A stretch of DNA of 64,000 nucleotides from Novosphingobium sp. G106 (lineage in GTDB: Bacteria; Pseudomonadota; Alphaproteobacteria; Sphingomonadales; Sphingomonadaceae): assembly GCF_019075875.1 (NCBI RefSeq), contig NZ_JAHOOZ010000001.1, positions 1,550,001-1,614,000 on the forward strand, in the 5' to 3' direction. Made by a program: the position numbers and the translations under genes. Shown here piece by piece: positions 23,512 through 31,933 of this stretch. The notes beneath the pieces were generated by a model. That model did not search any database, had not been told where the DNA came from, and saw nothing but the letters and a program-made list of their open reading frames with translations. How positions within the stretch are numbered: position 1 is the stretch's first letter; each line of letters opens with the position of its first letter.

Positions 23512-24369
23512 ATGGCCACGATCGCCGCGCCCCGCGCCTCGAACCGTTTCGGCATAGCACCGATCACGCCGCAGATCGGCGCGCAGATCGAAGGCATCGA
23601 CATCGGCGGTCCGCTTTCAGACGAGGACATTGCCGAAATCTACCAGGCGCTGCTCACCTACAAGGTGATCTTCTTCCGCGACCAGGACATCAGCGAGGAA
23701 CAGCACATCGCCTTCGCCCTCCGCTTCGGCGAGCTGGAAATCCACCCGGTCACGCCTGCCGATCAGCCGCACCGCGAGATCTTCCACCTGAAGACCCAGC
23801 TGCACCGCAAGACCGGCGCCGACATGTGGCACTCCGACGTAACCTGGCGCGAGCGGCCCTCGCTCGGCTCGATCCTGCGCGGGCGGATCATTCCCGATGT
23901 CGGCGGCGACACGATGTTCGCCGACATGGTCGCCGCCTATGAAGGGCTGTCACCGGCGATGAAGGAATGGGTCTGCACGCTGACCGCGGTGCACGACGGC
24001 AGCGTCTTCGCCACACTTCAGGGCAAGTCCAAGGAAAGTTTCTGGGAGCAATTCCCGCTGCAGCGCCACCCGGTGGTGCGCACCCATCCCGACACCGGCC
24101 AGCGCGCACTCTACGTCAACTGCTCTTTCACCACCCATATCGAGGGTCTGAGCGCCAAGGAGAGCGACTGGCTGCTGAATCACCTCTACGACCAGGCCTC
24201 GAAGCCCGAATACCAGGTGCGCTTCCGCTGGCGGCCGAACAGCTTCGCCTTCTGGGACAACCGCGCCTGCCAGCATTACGCGGTCGCGGATTACTGGCCG
24301 GCGATGCGCGCGATGGAGCGGGTGACGGTGGTGGGCGACAAGCCGTTCTTCGATCCGGCGCGGGGTTAG
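23512..24369 (+). CDS. TauD/TfdA-family 2-oxoglutarate/Fe(II)-dependent dioxygenase
   Basis: 285 aa from the ATG at 23512 (GGAG 7 nt upstream). The Fe(II) facial triad is visible: MWHSDVTW (His and Asp, HxD) near residue 105 and the distal His in NRACQHYAVADYWP near 255. The 2-oxoglutarate-binding Arg follows in the same C-terminal segment (AMRAMERV). The usual TauD N-terminal GA(Q)IEGIDIGGPL is present. Hydroxylates an unactivated carbon, often releasing sulfite, a phenol or a ketone from sulfonates, aryloxyacetates and similar compounds. Divergent from the EthD-like gene; substrate unknown. Confidence 0.92.
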   Translation: MATIAAPRASNRFGIAPITPQIGAQIEGIDIGGPLSDEDIAEIYQALLTYKVIFFRDQDISEEQHIAFALRFGELEIHPVTPADQPHREIFHLKTQLHRKTGADMWHSDVTWRERPSLGSILRGRIIPDVGGDTMFADMVAAYEGLSPAMKEWVCTLTAVHDGSVFATLQGKSKESFWEQFPLQRHPVVRTHPDTGQRALYVNCSFTTHIEGLSAKESDWLLNHLYDQASKPEYQVRFRWRPNSFAFWDNRACQHYAVADYWPAMRAMERVTVVGDKPFFDPARG

Positions 24370-24393
24370 ACCGCGCCGGAATGCTGCGCAAAA

Positions 24394-25416
24394 TTACTGC
24401 AGCATGCCCACGGTGAAATGGGTGAAGGCGTCGTGCTGCTGCAAGTCCGAATGCTCGGTGCATTCGCCGCGGAATTCGCGCGGGTTCACCTTGAACACGC
24501 GCTTGAACATGCGGCTGAAATGGGCCGGGCTCTTGAAGCCCACGCCATAGGCGATCTCGCTGATCGAGATGTCGCGCGGGTCAGAAGCGGATAGCCAGGA
24601 CTTCGCCTTCTCCAGCCGCTGCTCCCAGACCAGCTCGGAGAACGAGGTGCCCTTGAGCCGCAGCAGGAACGACAGATAGCGCGGGCTGATGCCGCAGCCC
24701 TTGGCGACCATCGCGGTCGACAGCTGCGGGTCCGACAGGTGGACCTCGATGAAGCGCAGCACGTCCTGCAGACGCCGGTCGGCGATCGTCTGGCGCGCGG
24801 GCGCGGCTTCCTCGCTGGCGCGCACGGCATTGCCGATCAGGGTCAGCGCGGTTTCCACCAGCAGCCGCATCGATTCCTCGGCTAGCGTGCCGTCGTCCTC
24901 GAACACGTCGGTCAGGATGTTCTCGGCGATGGCGAGCTCGGGGCGGTTCAGGTGCAGGAACAGCCCGGTCGAGAAGTCCTGCGGGATATGCGCGCGCAGG
25001 ATATGTGTCGGCACGGTCACATGCAGCAGCTCGTGGACCGATTCCTGATCGACCTGGCATTCGATGAAGAACGGCGACATCGAGCGGGTGATCGCGAAAT
25101 CGCCGGGCTGCGCGACCTTGTTGCCGCACTGGTTCGAAAAGGCCAGGCTGCCGTGCTTGACGAACCACAGGATCGACAGGTCGGTCGCGTCCTCGCGGAT
25201 GTGCTGGCGCGTGCGACGGAAGAACAGGTTGGTCGCCGAGCGCTGCTTGATGATCGAGATCGGCCCGACCGCCTTGCGTTCGGAACGCACTTCGATCGTC
25301 GAGGCATCTTCGATCCAGAAGTCGCCGCGGTAATATTCCTGCTCGCGGTCGCCGCGAAACTGGCTCTGACAGTCGCGGTAGTTGCGACGATCGAAGGAGA
25401 ACAGCGTCTCCGCCAT
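24394..25416 (-). CDS. AraC-family transcriptional regulator
   Basis: 340 aa from the ATG at 25416 (GGGAGA 7 nt upstream). A long N-terminal sensor, like the AraC-binding-like domain of NphR/FeaR-type regulators (about residues 40-210, with NQCGNKVAQPGDFAI), is followed by a C-terminal AraC DNA-binding domain: LSTAMVAKGCGISPRYLSFLLRLKG and ISISEIAYGVGFKSPAHFSRMFKRVFKVNPREFR. It lies downstream of the crotonase gene at 25578 on the same strand with 160 bp between. Likely target: the adjacent crotonase or dioxygenase genes. Confidence 0.9.
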   Translation of the reverse strand: MAETLFSFDRRNYRDCQSQFRGDREQEYYRGDFWIEDASTIEVRSERKAVGPISIIKQRSATNLFFRRTRQHIREDATDLSILWFVKHGSLAFSNQCGNKVAQPGDFAITRSMSPFFIECQVDQESVHELLHVTVPTHILRAHIPQDFSTGLFLHLNRPELAIAENILTDVFEDDGTLAEESMRLLVETALTLIGNAVRASEEAAPARQTIADRRLQDVLRFIEVHLSDPQLSTAMVAKGCGISPRYLSFLLRLKGTSFSELVWEQRLEKAKSWLSASDPRDISISEIAYGVGFKSPAHFSRMFKRVFKVNPREFRGECTEHSDLQQHDAFTHFTVGMLQ

Positions 25417-25577
25417 GGAAATCTCCCAAGTGGAGCGGGCACACACCCGCCTTTCTTATGCGCGTTTCATAGGGCAATCCGCCAACCGAACCAAGCAGCC
25501 CATGCAGCGCCTTCGACAATTGGTGCAATCGGCACGCCGCCCCGGTCTTGACCCAGGACGACATGCCGCTGCGTCCG

Positions 25578-26552
25578 TCAGCCCTTGCGGCCCTTCTTGC
25601 TGAGACGCCAGTCGGGCGGATAGTTGAGGTCGTTGTCCTTCACCACGGCGCCGATGCCCTGCTGGAAGGTGTCATCGGCGTTCAGGTCGATGCCGCCGGT
25701 GGCATCGTCCTTCATCAAAGGCAGCATGCCTTCGAGCCAGCCAGTCATCAGGCTGCCGAAATACTCCCCGCGGTACTGCTTGTAGGCCTCGATGAAGGTC
25801 TTCTGCGCCACGACGACATCGTTCGGGCGCGTGATCGAGCAGGCGTGCGCATACTTGGCGGTCTCCGCTTCCAGCTGGTCGCGCGGGACCACGCTGTTCA
25901 CGAAGCGGTTGGCCGTATGCATTTCCTGGGCGGTGAACGGCCGCCCGGTGAACAGCATCTCGCTGAATGCGCGGACGCCGACGGTTTCCAGCCACTGCCA
26001 CATGCGCGGCCCCCAACCGGCGTAGCGGAACGAGGGGTGGCCGAACAATGCGTCGTCCGAGGAGACGATGATGTCGGCGTCGGCGCACAGGTAGAAGTGC
26101 CAGCCATAGACATAGCCCTTGGCCTCGACGATCGAGATCTTCTTGAACTCCTGCAGCGCCCGGTTGCCCGAGCGGGCCTTGGCGAAATAGTCGGTCAGCG
26201 TGTGCAGATAGCGATAGGAACCCGCTGGCGGATAGACCACGTCGGGATCGTCGATCTCGACATCGACGAGGAAATTCTCGCCGGGCCCCGGGTTCAGGTA
26301 GCGGTCGCCATGCTCGTTGAGGTCGCCGCCGCTGCCCAGGTTGTCGCCGTTGCCGCGGATGACGAGCACTTTGACGTCGTCATCGACATTGGCCTTGTAA
26401 ACGAGGTCGGCGAAGCGGGCGCGCATGCCGGCATTGGCCGTATTGTGCTTGTTCACCCGGTTGAGCGTGATCGTGGCAATCTTGGTCGCCTTGTCCTTCT
26501 CGTAGAGGACGTGCTGCTCGGCTTCCTTCTTGAGGTCTGCGATCGTGACCAT
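25578..26552 (-). CDS. Crotonase-family protein lacking both usual catalytic glutamates
   Basis: 324 aa, longer than a typical hydratase (about 260). It has the oxyanion-hole Gly-rich loop NLGSGGDLNEHG near residue 85 and the second loop AKGYVYGWHFYLCADADIIVSSDDALFGHPSFRYAGWGP near 150-185. The positions of the two catalytic Glu of enoyl-CoA hydratase are occupied by Tyr/Leu (HFYL) and Ser (HPSF). An insert around DPDVVYPPAGSYRYL separates the loops. It may be a decarboxylase, ring-opening hydrolase or isomerase rather than a hydratase. Start ATG at 26552, after GGGAGA. Divergent from the AraC gene at 26733. Confidence 0.85.
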   Translation of the reverse strand: MVTIADLKKEAEQHVLYEKDKATKIATITLNRVNKHNTANAGMRARFADLVYKANVDDDVKVLVIRGNGDNLGSGGDLNEHGDRYLNPGPGENFLVDVEIDDPDVVYPPAGSYRYLHTLTDYFAKARSGNRALQEFKKISIVEAKGYVYGWHFYLCADADIIVSSDDALFGHPSFRYAGWGPRMWQWLETVGVRAFSEMLFTGRPFTAQEMHTANRFVNSVVPRDQLEAETAKYAHACSITRPNDVVVAQKTFIEAYKQYRGEYFGSLMTGWLEGMLPLMKDDATGGIDLNADDTFQQGIGAVVKDNDLNYPPDWRLSKKGRKG

Positions 26553-26732
26553 GCTCACTCTCCCGTTCTTATTCGCTGCCTTTGCTGCTGCCACAGGCAA
26601 GTCGGACGGTATTGGCAATTGGCGCAGCAGTCTCGATATTGCACGCTGCACAAGCTGGCCGTTTGCGCCTTCGGATGATAAACTGAGGGACGACGACCGG
26701 CAGATCACGCCGGCAGGAGAGACGAGAGACCG

Positions 26733-27782
26733 ATGGGTCAGGACACCTTTTTCAGCCTCGACGGCCCGCTCGACATCGCCCCAGGCGGCGGCCAGGTGCG
26801 GGCGGCGAACTTCGCCGGCCTCGCCGACCTCGCCCGCCAATTCGGCCGCGATGCGCGCGGCATCGTCGAGCGGCACGGCATGGAAGCGCGCGTGCTGACC
26901 GATCCGGAAAGCCTGATCACGCCGCAGCAAATGGCGGACACGCTCGAATACTGCAGCACCCTGTTCGACGATCCGCTGTTCGGCCTGCATATGGCGACCG
27001 TGCAGGATCCCGAGGTGTTCGGCTGCGTCACCGCACTGTGCCGCTCGGCACCGACGATCCGCGCCGGCATCCGTTGTCTGATCGACTACCTGCCCGTGGT
27101 CCACGCGCCCGATTGCGAGGTCGTGCTGATCGAAGGGCGCGAGACCGCCGAGCTCGCCTGGCTGGTCAACGCCGACATGGGCGTCAACGACCAGGCGAAC
27201 TACCAGGCGGCGATGCTCAACGTGAAGCTGCTGCAATCGATCGCCGGGCCCAGCTTCAAGCCGAGCTGGGTCAGCCTTTCGGCCGAGACTCGGACGACCG
27301 ACATGCCCGAGCTCGAACGCCTGCTCGGCTGCAAGGTCACCTCGCGCAGTTCGCACAATTCGATCGCCTTTCCGGCGCATTCGCTCGACCAGGCCGTGCC
27401 CAGCGCCAACCGGCTGCTGTTCCGGCTGCTCGGCGGCTATCTCGAGACGGTGAAGGCCGCGCACAGCCAGTCGATCATCGACCGGGTGGAAAGCTACATC
27501 CGCGGCTCGCTAGCCTCGGGCAATTGCACGATCGAGCGCTGCGCCGACAAGATCGGCACTTCGGTCCGCACACTGCAGGCCAAGCTCGCTGCCGAGAACG
27601 CGCGCTTTTCCGAACTGGTCGAACGCCAGCGCGCGGGCCTGGCGAAATCGCACCTGGCGCAGCGGCAGCTCTCGCTCGACGAGATCGCCGATCGCCTCGG
27701 CTACGGCGAGCAGACCAGCTTCGGTCGCGCCTTCAAGCGCTGGACCGGCCTGACGCCGCAGCAATACCGCGCGGCGTGCTGA
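26733..27782 (+). CDS. AraC-family regulator with arabinose-binding-like N-domain (OruR/ArgR type)
   Basis: 349 aa. Residues about 20-200 match the Arabinose_bd domain (PF12625) of OruR/GliR-like regulators (ADTLEYCSTLFDDPLFGLHMATVQDPEVFGCVTALCRSAPTIRAGI). The C-terminal AraC HTH is CTIERCADKIGTSVRTLQAKLAAE ... LSLDEIADRLGYGEQTSFGRAFKRWTGLTPQQYR. A GGAGAG ribosome site lies upstream. It is divergent from the crotonase at 25578-26552 across a 180-bp promoter region and is its most likely regulator. Confidence 0.92.
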   Translation: MGQDTFFSLDGPLDIAPGGGQVRAANFAGLADLARQFGRDARGIVERHGMEARVLTDPESLITPQQMADTLEYCSTLFDDPLFGLHMATVQDPEVFGCVTALCRSAPTIRAGIRCLIDYLPVVHAPDCEVVLIEGRETAELAWLVNADMGVNDQANYQAAMLNVKLLQSIAGPSFKPSWVSLSAETRTTDMPELERLLGCKVTSRSSHNSIAFPAHSLDQAVPSANRLLFRLLGGYLETVKAAHSQSIIDRVESYIRGSLASGNCTIERCADKIGTSVRTLQAKLAAENARFSELVERQRAGLAKSHLAQRQLSLDEIADRLGYGEQTSFGRAFKRWTGLTPQQYRAAC

Positions 27783-27791
27783 AAGACCGCG

Positions 27792-27983
27792 CTAGTGGCT
27801 GCAGCCGGGACCGTGAACGTGGCCACCGCCTCCGCCCGAGGACTGAATAGCCGGCGCTGAGACCAGTTTCTCGAGTCTGTCCTGATCGCAGGAAGGACAG
27901 GTCGTGAGCGCGACATCGTTGATCTTCTGCATCGCTTCGAACTGATGATCGCAATTCCGGCAACGATAATCGTAAAACGGCAT
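27792..27983 (-). CDS. FmdB-family zinc-ribbon protein with His/Gly-rich tail
   Basis: 63 aa. Begins MPFYDYRCRNCDHQFE, continues TTCPSCDQDRLEKLVS: two CxxC knuckles, the FmdB regulatory-protein/zinc-ribbon pattern. The tail is GGGGGHVHGPGCSH, with extra potential metal ligands. FmdB proteins are small and often found near amidase or formamidase genes, but this one stands alone between an AraC gene (convergent, 9 bp) and a PEP-CTERM protein. Function unknown beyond probable metal binding. Confidence 0.85.
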   Translation of the reverse strand: MPFYDYRCRNCDHQFEAMQKINDVALTTCPSCDQDRLEKLVSAPAIQSSGGGGGHVHGPGCSH

Positions 27984-28102
27984 TTCCTGCCCTCTATGCT
28001 GTGCGTTATCGCACCCTAGTGCCGGGCTGAAACGCGAGCAAGCGGGGCGAAAGGAACGGGCCGCCGACGGGAACTCGGCAGCCCTCTCCTACAGCCTCGC
28101 GG

Positions 28103-28786
28103 TCACGCGCGGATGAACGCTTCGACCCGCGCAGTGCGGCGACGCATTGCACAGCCGATCATGCCGATACCCAGGATCATCATCGCCCAGGTGCTGGCCT
28201 CGGGCACCGCCGAGGTGCCTTCGACGAAGAAGCGCAAGCCATCATAGACGCTGTCATGGGTCCAGGTGTCGCCGTAGACCAAGCCGAAATACTGGAAGAT
28301 GTTCGGCGAACCGATGAGGTCGTTGTCGACGGTCATGCCCGCGGTGCCGTCCGCACCGGTGAACTGGCTGTCCCCACCGAAGATCACCGCATAGTTGCCG
28401 GCGGCGAGAGTCAGCGAAAGCGGCGCGGTCTGGTCGGTCGCGCTGCCCGAGCCGGTGAACACGACATGGGCAAGCGAGTTGGCAGCGAGTTGGGTCGGCG
28501 AGAACGAGGGCAGCCCGCCAACAGAAGGCAGCGCCACGATGGCGCCGAAGATGTTGCCGGCGATGTTGTCGAACTCGCCCCCGATCGCGGTGATCGTGGT
28601 CGCCTGGTCGAGCGTGAACCCGGCACCGAAATAGCGCTGGTCATAGAGCGAGTAGTCGCCCGTATCCTGATCGGTGTGCGTGGCGCTCTCATAGACCGTC
28701 GCGGCCCGCGCGGGGGCGGTCATCCCGACGATGGCGGCGATGCCGAGGGACAGGGCAGCGACACCGTTTCTAACAGGCTTGAACAT
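28103..28786 (-). CDS. PEPxxWA-CTERM-type secreted protein (variant PEA motif)
   Basis: 227 aa from MFKPVRNG at 28786 (GGAAAGGA upstream). A signal peptide ends near TAPARAATVY. A Gly/Thr-rich extracellular region of about 170 residues follows. The C-terminus is VPEASTWAMMILGIGMIGCAMRRRT: a motif, a hydrophobic helix and a basic tail, the exosortase-sorting layout. The motif reads PEASTWA instead of the consensus PEPxxWA. The likely processing enzyme is an exosortase such as the XrtA homologue at 62690-64000. Probably exported and anchored or released with the extracellular polysaccharide; molecular function unknown. Confidence 0.82.
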   Translation of the reverse strand: MFKPVRNGVAALSLGIAAIVGMTAPARAATVYESATHTDQDTGDYSLYDQRYFGAGFTLDQATTITAIGGEFDNIAGNIFGAIVALPSVGGLPSFSPTQLAANSLAHVVFTGSGSATDQTAPLSLTLAAGNYAVIFGGDSQFTGADGTAGMTVDNDLIGSPNIFQYFGLVYGDTWTHDSVYDGLRFFVEGTSAVPEASTWAMMILGIGMIGCAMRRRTARVEAFIRA

Positions 28787-28905
28787 GATTCGTCCTTTCC
28801 ACCTGTCATCCCGGCAGGTGGCATAGGAAGCGGTCATGACAGCCCTGTTGCCGTCGCGGTCCTGGTTAACAAAAACGGCGAATGTCAGACATGTCCGGCC
28901 AAAGG

Positions 28906-29880
28906 CTAAACCTTCATGACCACCCTGCCCGCAACCTCGCCTTTGAACGCCGCATTCATCGCCTCGCGGTAGTCGTCGAAGGCATAGACCTTGCCGATCA
29001 CCGGCCTGAGCTTGCCCTGACCGGCGAGTTCGAGGACCTTGACCATGTTCGCTGCGATCTTGGCAGGCTCAGCCTCACCGAAAGTACGGAGCTGGACGCC
29101 GATCAGGCTGGCGGTCTTGACCAGCGGCAGGTTCGTCTTGAGCGAGCTAATGCCGCCGGTGAAGCCGATCACCAGATAGCGGCCGTCGTAGCCGAGCGTC
29201 CGAAAGGCCGGATCGGTCATGTCGCCACCCACCGGATCGAACACGACGTCGATCGGCTTGCCCTCGCCCGCCGCCTTGACCTCGCCCCGCCAGTCCTCGC
29301 TGCGCGTATTGACCACGGCATCGGCACCCGCCTTGAGGCAGAGCTGGCGCTTGTCCTCGCTCGATGCCGAGGCGATGACCCGAGCGCCAAGGCTCTTGCC
29401 GATCTGGATCGCGGCGATGCCCGTCGCGCCCGCGGCGCCGAGCACGAGCAGCGTCTCGCCCGGCTCTAGCCGGCCGCGCTGGACCAGCGCGTGGTAGCCC
29501 GTCGTGTAGCTCGGCGGGAATACCGCTGCTTCTTCGAGCGAGAGCGCATCGGGCACCTTGTTGAAGCTTGAGGCGCGGAACGTGCCGACTTCCGCAAAAA
29601 TGCCGCCGAAGCTGCTGCCCATGACGCGGTCGCCGACCGCGACATGGGTGACGCCCTCACCCACCGCCTCGACGATCCCGGCGCATTCGCTGCCCGGGAT
29701 GAACGGCAGCGGCGGCGTCACCTGGTAATTGCCGGCGGCCGTCAGCACGTCGACGTAGGAGATGCCGATCGCCTTGACCGCGACGCGGATCTGGCCCGGT
29801 CCCGGATCGGGCGCGGTGTGTTCGCGGATGACATAGGCTTCGGGCGGACCGAAGAGATCGGCGATGATCGCGCGGGGCAT
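28906..29880 (-). CDS. NADPH:quinone oxidoreductase-like MDR enzyme
   Basis: 324 aa. GroES-like N-domain (PGPGQIRVAVKAIGISYVDVLTAAGNY) and Rossmann domain (LLVLGAAGATGIAAIQIGKSLGARVIASASS near 145-175). No catalytic-zinc ligands are visible, so it is of the zeta-crystallin/quinone reductase type. Its ATG at 29880 shares the A of the preceding gene's TGA (TGATG), so it is translationally coupled. Last gene of the marR1-kinase-dehydrogenase-SDR operon. Could reduce an enoyl or enone intermediate of that pathway. Confidence 0.9.
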   Translation of the reverse strand: MPRAIIADLFGPPEAYVIREHTAPDPGPGQIRVAVKAIGISYVDVLTAAGNYQVTPPLPFIPGSECAGIVEAVGEGVTHVAVGDRVMGSSFGGIFAEVGTFRASSFNKVPDALSLEEAAVFPPSYTTGYHALVQRGRLEPGETLLVLGAAGATGIAAIQIGKSLGARVIASASSEDKRQLCLKAGADAVVNTRSEDWRGEVKAAGEGKPIDVVFDPVGGDMTDPAFRTLGYDGRYLVIGFTGGISSLKTNLPLVKTASLIGVQLRTFGEAEPAKIAANMVKVLELAGQGKLRPVIGKVYAFDDYREAMNAAFKGEVAGRVVMKV

Positions 29881-30620
29881 CAATGTTGTCCTCCATCACA
29901 GCGGACCAGCGATCCGGTGACGTTGACCGAGGCCGGGCTCGCCAGGAACAGCGCCGCGGTGACGATCTCCTCGGGCTCGGCCGCGTGGCCGCGCGGGATG
30001 CCGATCGGCCCCCTGCCCTTGTCCGGCCAGGCCTCGACGATGTCGGTGCGAAAGGCACCGGGAGACAGCGTGTTGATCCGCACTTCAGGCGCATATTCCC
30101 AGGCCAGGCTCTTCGACATCGCGTTGAGCGCCGCCTTCGACGAGCCGTAAGGCACAGTCTCAGGCAGCGGCATCATCGAACCCGAGGAGGTCACGTTGAT
30201 GATGCAGCCGCCGCCGGCATCCTTCATCCGCTTGGCGACCTGGCTGGCAAGGCGAAACGGGCCCTTGAAGTTGAGGTTCACGACGGAATCGAACAGCTGC
30301 TCGGAAACCTCGTGGCTTGGCATCCGAGGGCTCATCCCCGCGTTGTTCACAAGGATATCCACACGCCCGAACGCGGCGTAGGCTTCCTCGATCAGCCGGT
30401 CGCAGTCGGGCCATTTGCCGACATGGGCCGAGACCGCAAGCGCCCGGCGGCCGAGCGCTCGCATTTCCTCGGCGACCGCCTCGCAATTGTCGAGCTTGCG
30501 GCTGGCGATGATGACGTCGGCCCCGCGCTCGGCGAAGGCCTTGACCATCTGGTAGCCGAGCCCGCGCGAACCGCCGGTGACGAGCGCCACCTTGCCGGTG
30601 AAATCGAAGAGCGGGTCCAT
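29880..30620 (-). CDS. SDR-family oxidoreductase in the kinase/dehydrogenase operon
   Basis: 246 aa from the ATG at 30620; a GTG at 30626 is an alternative. TGGSRGLGYQMVKAFAERG cofactor site at about residue 14, NNAGMSPRMPSHEV near 90, catalytic NVTSSGSMMPLPETVPYGSSKAAL (Ser, Tyr, Lys), and a SPASVNVTGSLVRCDGGQH end. Starts 2 bp after the upstream stop, and its own stop overlaps the next start. By analogy with the levulinate operon, where the SDR LvaD interconverts 4-oxo- and 4-hydroxyacyl-CoA, this enzyme may do the same step; that is inference. Confidence 0.92.
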   Translation of the reverse strand: MDPLFDFTGKVALVTGGSRGLGYQMVKAFAERGADVIIASRKLDNCEAVAEEMRALGRRALAVSAHVGKWPDCDRLIEEAYAAFGRVDILVNNAGMSPRMPSHEVSEQLFDSVVNLNFKGPFRLASQVAKRMKDAGGGCIINVTSSGSMMPLPETVPYGSSKAALNAMSKSLAWEYAPEVRINTLSPGAFRTDIVEAWPDKGRGPIGIPRGHAAEPEEIVTAALFLASPASVNVTGSLVRCDGGQH

Positions 30621-30622
30621 CG

Positions 30623-31933
30623 TCACTTCCCGTCATCCCGCGCATTGGGATAGCGCTGCTTGGCCGCGGCCTTGCGGGTGGGAATGTGCTCGCTGGGGAA
30701 CAGGCCTTCGGCCGGCTTGGCCTTCTTCATGTAGGCGCGCGCGAGCTGCGACTTGTGCGCGTCGGTCGGGCCGTCGGCGAAAGCCAGCGACCAGTGCCCA
30801 GCGTACATGTTGGCCAGCGGCAGATCGAGCGAGATGCCCAGCGAACCGTGGATCTCCAGCGCCCGCCCCACCACATCCTTGTAGAGCTGCGGCATGGCGA
30901 TCTTGCACATGCCGATGTGATTGCGCGCGGCGCCGTGCGGCATGCGCCCGGCCTCGACCTCGTCGATGATCCAGGCGGTCTTGAGCGTCAGCAGGCGGAA
31001 GCTTTCGAGCTGGACGATCGAATCGGCGAGCTTCGACTGCACCATCTGGTGATCGCCGAGCATGCGCCCGCGCGTCCGGCGCGAAACCGCGCGTTCGAGC
31101 ATCATGTCGAAGGCGCGCTGGCACTTGCCGACCGTGCGCATGGCATGATGGATGCGCCCGCCGCCGAGCCGCGCCTGCGCCACCTTGAAGCCGCCGCCGC
31201 GCTCGCCAAGCATGTGGTCGAGCGGCACGCGGACCTGATTGTAGTGGATGTGCGCGTGGTGGCCGTTGTCGGGATCGACGTCACCGGCGATCGCCACGTT
31301 GCGCAGGATGTCGATGCCAGGCGTGTCGGCGGGCACGATGAACATCGACATGCGCTCGGTCAGCGGCTTGTCGGGATCGGTGACGACCATGACCAGCAGG
31401 AAGGTCGCCAGCTTGGCGTTCGACGAGAACCACTTGTAGCCCTCGATCACCCACTCGTCGCCGTCCAAGGTGGCTGCACAGGTGAACTCGCCCGGATCGG
31501 CGCCGCCCTGCGGCTCGGTCATCGAGAAGCACGAGACGATGTCGCCGTCCATCAGCGGCTGGAGGTACTTGGCCTTCTGCTCCTCGGTGCCGAACAGCGC
31601 GAGGATCTCTGCGTTACCCGTATCGGGCGCGGCCGTGCCGAACACGGTCGGCGCCCAGTTGGAGCGCCCGATGATCTCGTTCATCAGCGCAAGCTTGACC
31701 TGGCCATAGCCGGGCCCGCCGAGATGCGGACCGAGGTGGCAGGCCCAGAGGCCCTGAGCCTTGACCTGGTCCTGCAGCGGCTTGAGGTGCCGGCGCGCAT
31801 CGGTGCGGTGGGTCTCGAAGTTGGCGGCCATCTCGGGCCACAGCAGGTCCATCGTCTCGCATTCCTCGCGGACGAATTTCTCCATCCAGTCGAGCTTGGC
31901 CTGGAATTCGGGCTCTACGCTGAAATCGATCAT
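30623..31933 (-). CDS. ACAD11/LvaC-like acyl-CoA dehydrogenase
   Basis: 436 aa. The middle domain has SCFSMTEPQGGADPGEFTCAATLDGDEWVIEGYKWFSSNAK. The C-terminal FAD domain carries the distinctive ARLGGGRIHHAMRTVGKCQRAFDMMLERAVSRRTRGRML, a pattern of the ACAD10/ACAD11 and LvaC branch rather than of fatty-acid dehydrogenases. Its ATG overlaps the kinase stop by four bases (ATGA). Animals fuse the same two domains in one protein (APH-ACAD). In that system and in the Pseudomonas levulinate operon, the kinase phosphorylates a 4-hydroxyacyl-CoA and the dehydrogenase-fold partner eliminates phosphate. The same chemistry is inferred here. Confidence 0.85.
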   Translation of the reverse strand: MIDFSVEPEFQAKLDWMEKFVREECETMDLLWPEMAANFETHRTDARRHLKPLQDQVKAQGLWACHLGPHLGGPGYGQVKLALMNEIIGRSNWAPTVFGTAAPDTGNAEILALFGTEEQKAKYLQPLMDGDIVSCFSMTEPQGGADPGEFTCAATLDGDEWVIEGYKWFSSNAKLATFLLVMVVTDPDKPLTERMSMFIVPADTPGIDILRNVAIAGDVDPDNGHHAHIHYNQVRVPLDHMLGERGGGFKVAQARLGGGRIHHAMRTVGKCQRAFDMMLERAVSRRTRGRMLGDHQMVQSKLADSIVQLESFRLLTLKTAWIIDEVEAGRMPHGAARNHIGMCKIAMPQLYKDVVGRALEIHGSLGISLDLPLANMYAGHWSLAFADGPTDAHKSQLARAYMKKAKPAEGLFPSEHIPTRKAAAKQRYPNARDDGK

